A stretch of 7,102 nt of DNA from Bacillota bacterium. Its GTDB lineage: Bacteria > Bacillota > Sulfobacillia > Sulfobacillales > Sulfobacillaceae. Positions 1-4,875 of this stretch are shown in pieces. The notes beneath the pieces were generated by a model that was given only the letters and a program-made list of their open reading frames with translations, did not search any database and was not told the origin of the DNA. A program made the translations under genes and the position numbers. The stretch's first letter is position 1. Every line of letters begins with the position of its first letter. The stretch covers positions 1 through 7,102 of the forward strand of contig JAKADI010000078.1 in NCBI GenBank assembly GCA_021820675.1. The letters run 5' to 3'.

Positions 1-413
1 GTGCGGTCAAACGTTCCCCGAATCCCGCGAAACCGGTCGTGAATGGCCGCGTAGGATCCATCCAGGCTAAAAGCACAGCTTAAGAGTCCGGCCGCTTGCA
101 ATTGGGCCAGACGCTGACGGGTTACCCGCGGCGTAGCACTCGGCGTGATCGATGGGCGCAGACCTCTTTTATGAGCCTCGCTGACAATTTCGGCTAAATC
201 ATCGCGTTCCAGAGGATCGCCGCCGGTCAATACAAAAACCGAGGACCCGCCCTCAGCCAGCGGGTCAAGAATATATTTCACCACCTCGTCCACCGTTAGC
301 TCATCGGGATTGCGATGGCGAATGGCCGATGCCCGGCAGTGCCTGCAAGCCAGTTGGCAGGCGCGGGTCGTTTCCCAAATCACCACCGCAGGATATTTCT
401 CAAACACACTCAT
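1..413 (-). CDS. Radical SAM (probably SPASM-type) enzyme, N-terminal part, cut by window edge
   Basis: The 137 visible residues are the N-terminal half of a radical SAM domain. The CxxxCxxC motif that binds the [4Fe-4S] cluster is complete (Cys19, Cys23, Cys26). It is followed by the SAM-contacting TGGDP motif (residues 63-67) and a SLDG segment (116-119), then HDRFRG..GTFDR, a signature common in radical SAM/SPASM maturases and in heme-pathway enzymes of the AhbC/AhbD/NirJ kind. The WETTRACQLACRHCRA opening strongly recalls the TIGR04053-like radical SAM/SPASM group. The C-terminus, where auxiliary cluster cysteines would lie, is outside the window, so substrate and exact subfamily cannot be assigned. 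The ATG at 413 is chosen because AAGGGG (429-424) lies 10 nt upstream. An overlapping ATG at 418 is closed after two codons. The gene is divergent from sdhB across 683 gene-free bases. Confidence 0.88.
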   Translation of the reverse strand, partial: MSVFEKYPAVVIWETTRACQLACRHCRASAIRHRNPDELTVDEVVKYILDPLAEGGSSVFVLTGGDPLERDDLAEIVSEAHKRGLRPSITPSATPRVTRQRLAQLQAAGLLSCAFSLDGSYAAIHDRFRGIRGTFDR

Positions 414-437
414 AACATGTCAACCCCTTCACGCTTA

Positions 438-465
438 TTGGACAGGTTATTTACATCTGGTCCAA
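438..465. repeat. Inverted repeat TTGGAC-N16-GTCCAA upstream of the radical SAM gene
   Basis: Six-base perfect arms at 438-443 and 460-465 flank a 16-base AT-rich spacer. It lies 25 bases upstream of the radical SAM start codon on the minus strand, where a repressor or activator of that gene could bind. The arms are short, so chance occurrence is quite possible. A very weak minus-strand -35/-10 pair (TTGGAC, TCCAAT, 17 bp apart) falls on the same arms. Confidence 0.25.
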
Positions 466-480
466 AAAAGTGATTCGCAC

Positions 481-507
481 ATTTGACACCACTGACGCGT
501 GTCAAAT
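481..507. repeat. Perfect 9-bp inverted repeat ATTTGACAC-N9-GTGTCAAAT, candidate operator
   Basis: The arms 481-489 and 499-507 are perfect complements separated by nine bases, so their centres are 18 bp apart, close to two helical turns. This geometry suits a dimeric repressor. The left arm contains the -35 TTGACA and the right arm abuts the -10 of a plus-strand promoter, so a bound protein would cover it. The binding family cannot be named from sequence alone. Confidence 0.5.
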
Positions 508-512
508 ATAAA
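483..512 (+). promoter_or_regulatory. Near-consensus housekeeping promoter firing into the gene-free region
   Basis: A perfect -35 TTGACA (483-488) and TATAAA (507-512, five of six to consensus) are 18 bp apart, giving a predicted start near 519. No gene with a ribosome binding site follows for about 570 bases, until sdhB at 1097. It could drive a long sdhB leader or a non-coding RNA. The part of the promoter from -35 to -10 coincides with the inverted repeat at 481-507, so repression is likely. Confidence 0.5.
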
Positions 513-589
513 TCTGCCAGGTGGACAACAGCTTTTAGACCGTCTGCGCCTGACCTCTCAAAATGCTTTTCTACCTTCCTTCACAACCG

Positions 590-610
590 GATTTTGGTCA
601 TGACAAAATC
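590..610. repeat. Palindrome GATTTTG-N7-CAAAATC with inner TCATGA
   Basis: Seven-base perfect arms (590-596, 604-610) enclose a single G and the six-base palindrome TCATGA (598-603). Whole-element symmetry is broken only by one extra base. It is not followed by a T run on either strand, so it looks more like a protein binding site than a terminator. No bound family is recognised. Confidence 0.35.
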
Positions 611-790
611 TATGGTGTGCGCAGCACCCGGCACGCTAGCTTGACGTCGCTTGGGGACATTTGCAGAGATTTTTACCTCGCCGCGCCACCAATGACACAC
701 CACTTCCCTGTCATCAATGTCCGTTTGTTCCCGCAACACAACACAAGCCTCATGATCTTTTGTAGCGTATCCCTACCTTCTGCTATGTAC

Positions 791-806
791 CGTGATAAAT
801 ATCACG
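791..806 (+). promoter_or_regulatory. CRP/FNR-type box (distal, upstream of sdhB)
   Basis: CGTGATAAATATCACG is a 16-bp palindrome symmetrical except for its two central bases, and it has the GTGA-N6-TCAC core recognised by CRP/FNR superfamily regulators. On the plus strand an AATAAC hexamer (828-833, four of six to TATAAT) lies exactly where the -10 belongs for a class II site centred at -41.5, predicting a start near 840 and an sdhB leader of about 257 nt. The minus-strand alternative (TACGCT, 769-764) matches less well. The core is almost identical to the box at 2801-2814. Confidence 0.5.
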
Positions 807-1018
807 TCGTCCGTCGCAAGTCCTGCCAATAACAAAACGCTCTGTAAGATGCCCACCACTCGTTCTTCAAAAATCGACGGATTAGAGCGCATATTTTTGG
901 AATCTTGTGATTTCGCAATGCTTCTCAAAATCCCATGGGTCTTACCAACGCATGACGCGTTCTCACATGTCCGGATTGTCATCGGCGAACGGACGAAAAG
1001 ACTGCTCTTTTACGGATT

Positions 1019-1061
1019 TGTGACAGGACTCACACACAATTCTCTAACCTCCGAATACGAT
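1019..1061 (+). promoter_or_regulatory. Class II CRP/FNR-type promoter of sdhB
   Basis: TGTGACAGGACTCACA (1019-1034) matches the textbook TGTGA-N6-TCACA site of CRP/FNR regulators in every conserved position. A -10 element TACGAT (1056-1061, four of six) lies at precisely the class II distance, putting the box at -41.5 relative to a predicted start at 1068. This leaves a 29-nt leader with GGAGG at 1085-1089 and the GTG start at 1097. There is no clear -35, as expected for an activator-dependent promoter. Which regulator acts (FNR, CRP or another relative) cannot be read from the site. Confidence 0.6.
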
Positions 1062-1096
1062 TCATTGGTAGTGTCTACTGGTCTGGAGGCGAACAG

Positions 1097-1921
1097 GTGG
1101 CAACAACAATGGAAGATTCATCAACGCAGACGGAATCGAAAACTGAATGGATTGATATGCGAATTATGCGGGGTGACAAGGATACCAAACTCACATCCAA
1201 AAGCTATCAGGTGCCCTATGTCCCGGGCATGGTCGTGTTGGACGCGGTCCGCTGGGTTCAAGAACATAAGGATGCGGATCTTGCCGTTCGTTGGAATTGC
1301 AAGGCTGCGCACTGTGGATCATGCGCTGCCGAAATTAATGGTATGCCCCGCCTGCTGTGCAAGACGCGCATGGACAACTCTGGGAGCAACCCGGTAACCG
1401 TGAGTCCGATGAAGGCCTTTCCGTTGATTAAAGATTTAGTGACTGACGTGTCCTGGAACTACGAAGTGGCCAAAACCATTCCCCCTTTCGAACCGGCGCA
1501 CGACGGGCCATTTGTGATGTATCAACACGATATCGAGCGAGTAAAGGAATTTCATCGCTGTATCGAATGTTTCTTGTGCCAGGATACCTGTCATGTGTTG
1601 CGAGAACATCAAGAATTCGGCAAATATTACGGTCCCCGCTTTATGGTTCTCTTAGCATCTTACGAAATGCATCCGATGGACAAGGGGGACCGTTTGTCAT
1701 TGATTCATGAAGAGGCGGGCATCGGCATGTGCAATGTCAGCAAATGCTGCACAGAAGTCTGTCCACAAGGCATTCGCATTACGGACAACGCCATTATTCC
1801 GTTGAAAGAACGCGTGGCCGACCGGTACTATGATCCCTTGAAGAAATGGCTCCACAATCGGCTGCATAACCCAACGCGTCCACACCTCGCAAAGAAAACC
1901 CATTACGACGCCAAAAAGTGA
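1097..1921 (+). CDS. sdhB: Succinate dehydrogenase/fumarate reductase iron-sulfur subunit (Sdh1-like)
   Basis: This 274-residue protein carries electrons between the flavin subunit and the quinone-binding membrane anchor of complex II. The N-terminal ferredoxin-like domain has the [2Fe-2S] ligands Cys68, Cys73, Cys76 and Cys88. The C-terminal domain has Cys155, Cys158, Cys161 with Cys222 for [4Fe-4S], and Cys165, Cys212, Cys218 for [3Fe-4S], at the same spacings as E. coli SdhB. Cys165 is followed by His (CIECFLCQDTCH) rather than the usual Pro, a feature I associate with actinobacterial Sdh1 (Rv0247c-like) enzymes. Cys217 is an extra cysteine. The GTG start at 1097 has GGAGG at 1085-1089, 7 nt away. 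The ATG at 1109 is too far from it. No sdhA or anchor gene is adjacent: the gene has its own CRP/FNR-type promoter and a terminator, so it appears monocistronic. A fumarate-reductase role is also possible. Confidence 0.9.
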   Translation: MATTMEDSSTQTESKTEWIDMRIMRGDKDTKLTSKSYQVPYVPGMVVLDAVRWVQEHKDADLAVRWNCKAAHCGSCAAEINGMPRLLCKTRMDNSGSNPVTVSPMKAFPLIKDLVTDVSWNYEVAKTIPPFEPAHDGPFVMYQHDIERVKEFHRCIECFLCQDTCHVLREHQEFGKYYGPRFMVLLASYEMHPMDKGDRLSLIHEEAGIGMCNVSKCCTEVCPQGIRITDNAIIPLKERVADRYYDPLKKWLHNRLHNPTRPHLAKKTHYDAKK

Positions 1922-1986
1922 GATCGGCGTGATGGATGGGGAGCTCAAGACTGCTCTTTCCGCTCAGTTCAGGTCCGTCCATTCCA

Positions 1987-2037
1987 CCTCGGGGCTCGCA
2001 GGAATGACTCCCTCAGAGCCCTGAGGCCATGATTTTT
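1987..2037 (+). terminator. Terminator-like hairpin after sdhB
   Basis: CCTCGGGGCTC (1987-1997) pairs with GAGCCCTGAGG (2016-2026) over 11 bp with one G-U wobble and an 18-base loop. A run of five T follows at 2033-2037 after a six-base gap. An alternative smaller hairpin (CCTCAG/CTGAGG, 2011-2026) uses the same right arm. The offset T run makes it a weak intrinsic terminator. It sits between the convergent sdhB and osmC genes and has no T run in the osmC direction. Confidence 0.5.
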
Positions 2038-2046
2038 CGACAGCGC

Positions 2047-2502
2047 CTACATCCGTGACTCGGCGTCTTCGAGGGTGACATCACCCACCTCATAGGTAAG
2101 ATAGTCCCGCACCGCACGGCCAATGAAACAGCGATCGCGAGCCGTTTGAGCCGCATCTTTATAATTTTGGATACGGTCGGGATCCCCGCCCTGGATAACA
2201 GGATTGACGATAATACGGGCAAACTTGGCGTTTTGCGGATACCCTTCCACCACTCCGTGGGTATGAATCGACACAGAAACTCCAGGTAGATGCCGCTGTT
2301 CTAACACCCGCATCAGTGTTCCGCTGTAGCAGGCGGTCACCGCGGCTAAAAGGAGGGTTTCGGGGCTGGCACCGACTCCTTTACCACCCATCGTGTCGGG
2401 TGCACTGTACGGGAGGAGATGGTGGTCACCAATGTGCATTTCTCCTTCCCCCTCGCGCCCGACACCAGCCCATTTGGCATCGACATCAAAGGTTAAATCC
2501 AT
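2047..2502 (-). CDS. OsmC/Ohr-family peroxiredoxin-like protein
   Basis: The 151 residues match the OsmC family in length and layout. Members are cytoplasmic dimers that reduce organic hydroperoxides with two cysteines. Cys58 lies in the conserved ACYSGTL helix after GGKGVGASPETLLLAA, and Cys125 lies in the C-terminal DRCFIGRAV segment, so both redox cysteines are present. The sequence resembles the general OsmC/YhfA branch more than a classical Ohr or OsmC, so the true substrate is open and I give no symbol. The start at 2502 has GAGGCGG (2519-2513) 10 nt upstream. The gene is convergent with sdhB and is preceded by a long gene-free region with hairpins and a CRP/FNR-type box, which suggests redox-linked control shared with sdhB. 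Confidence 0.87.
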   Translation of the reverse strand: MDLTFDVDAKWAGVGREGEGEMHIGDHHLLPYSAPDTMGGKGVGASPETLLLAAVTACYSGTLMRVLEQRHLPGVSVSIHTHGVVEGYPQNAKFARIIVNPVIQGGDPDRIQNYKDAAQTARDRCFIGRAVRDYLTYEVGDVTLEDAESRM

Positions 2503-2550
2503 AACTTATATTCCGCCTCACTTTCTGGCGCTTCCGCTCCTCAATTGAAT

Positions 2551-2594
2551 CCGGTACGGGCCTGGGGTCGCAATGTTCTTTCCCAGGCAACCGG
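2551..2594 (-). promoter_or_regulatory. Hairpin in the predicted osmC leader, near the ribosome binding site
   Basis: On the minus strand CCGGT (2594-2590) pairs with ACCGG (2555-2551), and GCCTGGG (2588-2582) pairs with CCCAGGC (2566-2560), giving 12 bp interrupted by an internal loop of one base against four. The loop is 15 bases. The structure ends 31 nt before the GAGGCGG ribosome binding site. It has no T run, so it is more likely a leader structure than a terminator. Confidence 0.4.
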
Positions 2595-2712
2595 TCCTTT
2601 CCCATGATTTCAATGCGGATATTCTTCATTCTATCTGGTCGAGCTCTGTTGATGCTTCACCGCCCAAGACGGCATTCTCTTGACGTTCTAAAGTTTCCCG
2701 TCATGACATATT

Positions 2713-2755
2713 TTGGCGCGTTCCCTGCACACAGGCATACTATGGGACACGCCAA
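2713..2755 (-). promoter_or_regulatory. Long imperfect hairpin at the predicted 5' end of the osmC transcript
   Basis: TTGGCGCGTTCCC (2713-2725) is nearly complementary to GGGACACGCCAA (2744-2755): CGCCAA/TTGGCG and CCC/GGG pair fully, with a G-U wobble and one bulged A between them, around an 18-base loop. If transcription starts at about 2766 as the CRP/FNR box predicts, this hairpin begins about 11 nt into the RNA, where it could stabilise the 5' end. As DNA it could also be an operator. Confidence 0.4.
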
Positions 2756-2772
2756 TCGATGGTGCATTAGGA

Positions 2773-2815
2773 ATTCTCGGATAGAGCGGCTTTAGCTGAT
2801 GTGATAGATATCACT
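2773..2815 (-). promoter_or_regulatory. CRP/FNR-type box and predicted class II promoter of osmC
   Basis: TGTGATAGATATCACT (2800-2815) fits TGTGA-N6-TCACT, the form reported for Bacillus FNR, and its inner 14 bases are palindromic except at the two central positions. On the minus strand GAGAAT (2778-2773, four of six to TATAAT) sits exactly at the class II distance, predicting a start near 2766 and a leader of about 264 nt before osmC. The plus strand has CCCGCC at the equivalent place, so action toward osmC is favoured. No plus-strand gene follows. Confidence 0.5.
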
Positions 2816-3160
2816 AAGCGTCTCGTTGCCATACTTCCCGCCGCATTGGATACTTCCGGATGTGCCACGACAAGACGGCCTCGCCACCGAGACTAAGAAT
2901 AATGGCCTGACGACTTGCTCGGGATGAGGCATTGCAGCACCTCATTTCGCTCGGATCCAACACCGCTTACTGCCACAGATCTTCTCCCCGCTTTGGTCCA
3001 CCCGTGGATCCAGGATATGAATACCGTGTTGTCTGCGAACCCAAGCCAGACAAACGGGACTTGACTCTAAAGTCGCAATTCACGCTTCCGGTGGAAAGAG
3101 AAATCACGCCCGCCCGATGGAAAATCCGAATTCCGCGGCAACCTGAAGAACCGTCCCATG

Positions 3161-3190
3161 GTTCGGCGGGTGAGCTTTCTGCCACCGAAC
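3161..3190 (-). terminator. Hairpin just after the cyclase gene, no T run
   Basis: GTTCGGCGG (3161-3169) pairs with CCACCGAAC (3182-3190) as nine base pairs including one G-U type wobble, around a 12-base loop. It begins 10 nt past the cyclase stop codon and so marks the end of the minus-strand operon. There is no T run after it, so it may protect the 3' end rather than terminate transcription. Confidence 0.35.
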
Positions 3191-3200
3191 TTCCCTCGCG

Positions 3201-3869
3201 TTACGATTCCAAAATCTCGGCATAAGCGCGCACTGGAGATCCGGTGCCCCCGCCAATCTTAAGCGGCATCCCCCAAAATCGAAATCGGTGTCCCACGAGC
3301 GTTTCCAGTCTGGTTAGATTCTCGTAGATAACCACGCCAGCACCTAACAGCCGTTGATGGGCCACAATAGCCTGGTCTTTTGATGTATCGATGGAAATGG
3401 CATCGGTTCCAACGGCCTTGACACCCCGTGTCGCCAAAAGCATCGCGGCGTCTTCTGAAAGCCCGGGCCATGCGGTGCGGTAGCGGCGGGCTTCGGCACC
3501 TTTTTGCCACCAGCGGTCAAATCCATAATGGATCAGCACGATCTCCCCGGAATTGATGACCCCTTCCCTCTTCTCGCTATTTAAGAGATCGTCTGCGGAC
3601 AATGTCTGATCAGGACCTACAAATGCCGCATCCACACAGCGGCCTAAACCCGTAAAGTGATCCAAGTCCAGGGCATCGATACTGGCACTCTCCGGGTAAA
3701 AATGCATCGGTGCGTCTACATGGGTTCCGGAATGCTCACCCATGATAATTTGGGCGTGTGCCGAGCGATCTCCGAACTCTAGTCGGTTCCACATCATGCG
3801 GAAGAACTTGGTGTGGGTGGCAAAGTGAGGCTGATCGTTTTCGAGGGTATGCGACAAATCTAAGAGCAT
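3201..3869 (-). CDS. Cyclase-family (KynB-like) metal-dependent hydrolase
   Basis: The 222-residue protein has the metal-binding motif HSGTHVDAPMHF (His46, His50, Asp52, His56) of Pfam cyclase PF04199, whose members include kynurenine formamidase KynB and isatin hydrolase. The second half has GTDAISIDTS (154-163), His171 and Glu183 in the conserved C-terminal pattern. Length agrees with the family (about 205-260). These are usually soluble enzymes that hydrolyse amide, lactone or formamide bonds with Mn or Zn. The open frame extends upstream to 4046 but that part overlaps pxpA in another frame and has no homology. I choose ATG 3869, with AAGGAAG (3886-3880) 10 nt upstream. GTG 3872 would add one residue with 7 nt spacing. 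It lies 41 nt after pxpA, so probably cotranscribed, perhaps acting on the substrate or product of PxpABC. No tryptophan-catabolism neighbour supports calling it kynB. Confidence 0.88.
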   Translation of the reverse strand: MLLDLSHTLENDQPHFATHTKFFRMMWNRLEFGDRSAHAQIIMGEHSGTHVDAPMHFYPESASIDALDLDHFTGLGRCVDAAFVGPDQTLSADDLLNSEKREGVINSGEIVLIHYGFDRWWQKGAEARRYRTAWPGLSEDAAMLLATRGVKAVGTDAISIDTSKDQAIVAHQRLLGAGVVIYENLTRLETLVGHRFRFWGMPLKIGGGTGSPVRAYAEILES

Positions 3870-3910
3870 CACAGAACGTCTTCCTTTCCCAATGAGGTAA
3901 GAGCGTCTAC

Positions 3911-4681
3911 CTACTGGACGATCTGAGCCATCGGCACAACTTTGATACCCGCTTTCCGGAATCCCTCTCGGAGACGCGCCACTAAATCTGCGGCCCCTTC
4001 TGTGTCGCCATGTATGCAGATAGTGTGGACCGCTAAATCCAGCCAACTGCCTTCCCTGGTTTTGACCCGCCCGTCCTGGACCATGCTTACCGCCCGCTCG
4101 ACCACCCGATCAGGATCATGGATCACAGCCCCAGGCACGCGCCGGGACACCAAGGTCCCATCAGGATTGTATTCGCGGTCGGCAAAAACTTCATAAGCCA
4201 CCCGTATCCCGGCTGCTTCAGCCGCTTTAGCCAACTCCCCGCCATAGGACACCACCAAGAGTGCGGGATCGAAGTCTTGAATACCTGCAACAATGGCGTC
4301 CGCCAAAACCCGATTTGTCATACTCAGGTTGTTCAATTGACCATGCGGTTTGACGTGTTGGAGCGCTACCCCAAATCGGCGACAGAATCCAAAAAGCGCC
4401 CCAATCTGATACAAAACGTCCGTCCGCGCCTCGTCGGGCGTCACGTCGAGATTGCGCCGGCCAAAACCCACCAAATCCGGAAAGCCGGGGTGGACTCCCA
4501 CGCCCACGCCCAATTCTTTGGCCAAAGAAACCGTTCGGGCCATGACTCGGGGATCCCCTCCATGGAATCCCGCGGCGACATTGGCCGAGGAAATGAACCG
4601 CATGACGTCTTCATCGTTCCCGATTTTCCAGGCGCCAAAGCTTTCCCCCATATCACAATTGATGTCCACCACATTAGCCAT
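3911..4681 (-). CDS. pxpA: 5-oxoprolinase subunit A (LamB/YcsF family), divergent
   Basis: PxpA is thought to carry the ring-opening half reaction of 5-oxoproline to glutamate with PxpB and PxpC. The 256 residues cover the family end to end: DINCDMGESFG (6-16), SSANVAAGFHGGDP (31-44), HPGFPDLVGFGRR (64-76), YQIGAL (91-96), HVKPHG (109-114), EVFADREY (164-171) and ICIHGD (221-226). Several otherwise very conserved positions differ from E. coli and B. subtilis PxpA: ACGFHAGD is AAGFHGGD, GAHP is GVHP, and KPHG(A/M)LY is KPHGQLNN. The start has GGGGAGG (4696-4690) at 8 nt, one of the best ribosome binding sites in the window. It follows pxpC after 194 bases containing a terminator-like hairpin, so it may be expressed at a different level. 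A substrate other than 5-oxoproline is possible. Confidence 0.9.
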   Translation of the reverse strand: MANVVDINCDMGESFGAWKIGNDEDVMRFISSANVAAGFHGGDPRVMARTVSLAKELGVGVGVHPGFPDLVGFGRRNLDVTPDEARTDVLYQIGALFGFCRRFGVALQHVKPHGQLNNLSMTNRVLADAIVAGIQDFDPALLVVSYGGELAKAAEAAGIRVAYEVFADREYNPDGTLVSRRVPGAVIHDPDRVVERAVSMVQDGRVKTREGSWLDLAVHTICIHGDTEGAADLVARLREGFRKAGIKVVPMAQIVQ

Positions 4682-4740
4682 TGCAGATACCTCCCCTATT
4701 CACGTTCGCATTTCAGGCCGTATCACTCCTACCCAATTTT

Positions 4741-4770
4741 TCCAAAAATCAAATGGCCTTCCGAGGCCAT
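4741..4770 (-). terminator. Intrinsic terminator-like hairpin between pxpC and pxpA
   Basis: ATGGCCT (4753-4759) and AGGCCAT (4764-4770) form a perfect 7-bp GC-rich stem with a four-base loop. On the minus strand the stem is followed at once by TTGATTTTTGG, a T-rich tract. It would end or attenuate transcription arriving from pxpC before it reaches pxpA. The plus strand has no T run after the stem. Confidence 0.55.
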
Positions 4771-4851
4771 CGTCCCGTTGCCAAAATAAGGAGCTACAAG
4801 TGTTCTCTCCCGTGATCCCGGCTCTACAGCAATCTTAATATCAGTGGAACA

Positions 4852-4872
4852 CTCGCCGCTACTGGCGGCGAG
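4852..4872 (-). repeat. Perfect 8-bp GC-rich hairpin abutting the pxpC stop codon
   Basis: CTCGCCGC (4852-4859) and GCGGCGAG (4865-4872) form a perfect stem with a five-base loop, beginning three bases past the pxpC stop. No T run follows in either direction, so it is not a complete intrinsic terminator. It may block 3' exonucleases and protect an upstream transcript covering the transporter, pxpB and pxpC. Confidence 0.45.
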
Positions 4873-4875
4873 GAG

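Larger units (their letters stand above)
414..1096. other. Gene-free divergent intergenic region, rich in regulatory palindromes
   Basis: These 683 bases separate the divergent radical SAM and sdhB genes. Open frames here (for example 563-832 plus) have no ribosome binding site before them and no recognisable protein. No remnant of sdhA or of a membrane anchor gene was found. The region instead holds a near-consensus promoter, three inverted repeats and two CRP/FNR-type boxes, listed separately. Its length and structure suggest either a long regulatory region or an unannotated small RNA. Confidence 0.7.
2503..3200. other. Gene-free region between osmC and the cyclase gene
   Basis: These 698 bases hold no convincing gene. 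The plus frame 2932-3225 starts with TTG without a suitably spaced ribosome binding site and runs into the end of the cyclase gene, and its product resembles nothing known. The part nearest osmC (2503-2815) has two strong hairpins and a CRP/FNR-type box and is probably the osmC leader and promoter. The part 2816-3160 shows only short inverted repeats (for example ATGAGG/CCTCAT at 2924-2945) and no feature I can name. Confidence 0.6.
4682..4875 (-). other. Intergenic gap between pxpC and pxpA
   Basis: This 194-base gap interrupts an otherwise tightly packed operon. It contains a terminator-like hairpin (4741-4770), a GC-rich hairpin abutting the pxpC stop (4852-4872) and the pxpA ribosome binding site. 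I see no gene in it. A minus-strand promoter for pxpA is not obvious: the best -35-like TTGGAA (4743-4738) has only a poor -10 downstream. Confidence 0.6.

Noticed and set aside
563..832. 89-codon plus-strand open frame downstream of the 483-512 promoter
   Set aside because: The bases before its ATG (CCTCTCAAA) contain no ribosome binding site, the product matches no family I recognise, and the CRP/FNR-type box lies inside it. Treated as non-coding.
792..1397. 201-codon plus-strand open frame reaching into sdhB
   Set aside because: Its second half is sdhB DNA read in another frame. The start lies inside the CRP/FNR-type palindrome, and there is no recognisable domain.
2924..2945. ATGAGG/CCTCAT inverted repeat as a terminator for the pxp cluster
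   Set aside because: Only six base pairs, no T run, and more than 250 bases beyond the cyclase stop codon.
3104..3200. Possible remnant of a helix-turn-helix protein on the minus strand just after the cyclase (VLQVAAEFGFSIGRA then stop)
   Set aside because: The similarity to a transposase-like helix is only about 15 residues, with no start codon, no ribosome binding site and no flanking repeats. Chance is the simpler explanation.
2932..3225. 97-codon plus-strand open frame
   Set aside because: TTG start with AGG only two bases away, no familiar motif, proline- and arginine-rich composition, and it overlaps the end of the cyclase gene on the other strand.
3870..4046. N-terminal extension of the cyclase to 281 residues
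   Set aside because: It overlaps the end of pxpA in another frame, has no cyclase homology, and the ATG at 3869 matches the family's usual N-terminus.
4118..4838. Long plus-strand open frames opposite pxpA (223 and 128 codons)
   Set aside because: They are antisense to a well-conserved gene, lack ribosome binding sites, and translate to basic, low-similarity sequence. Shadow frames.
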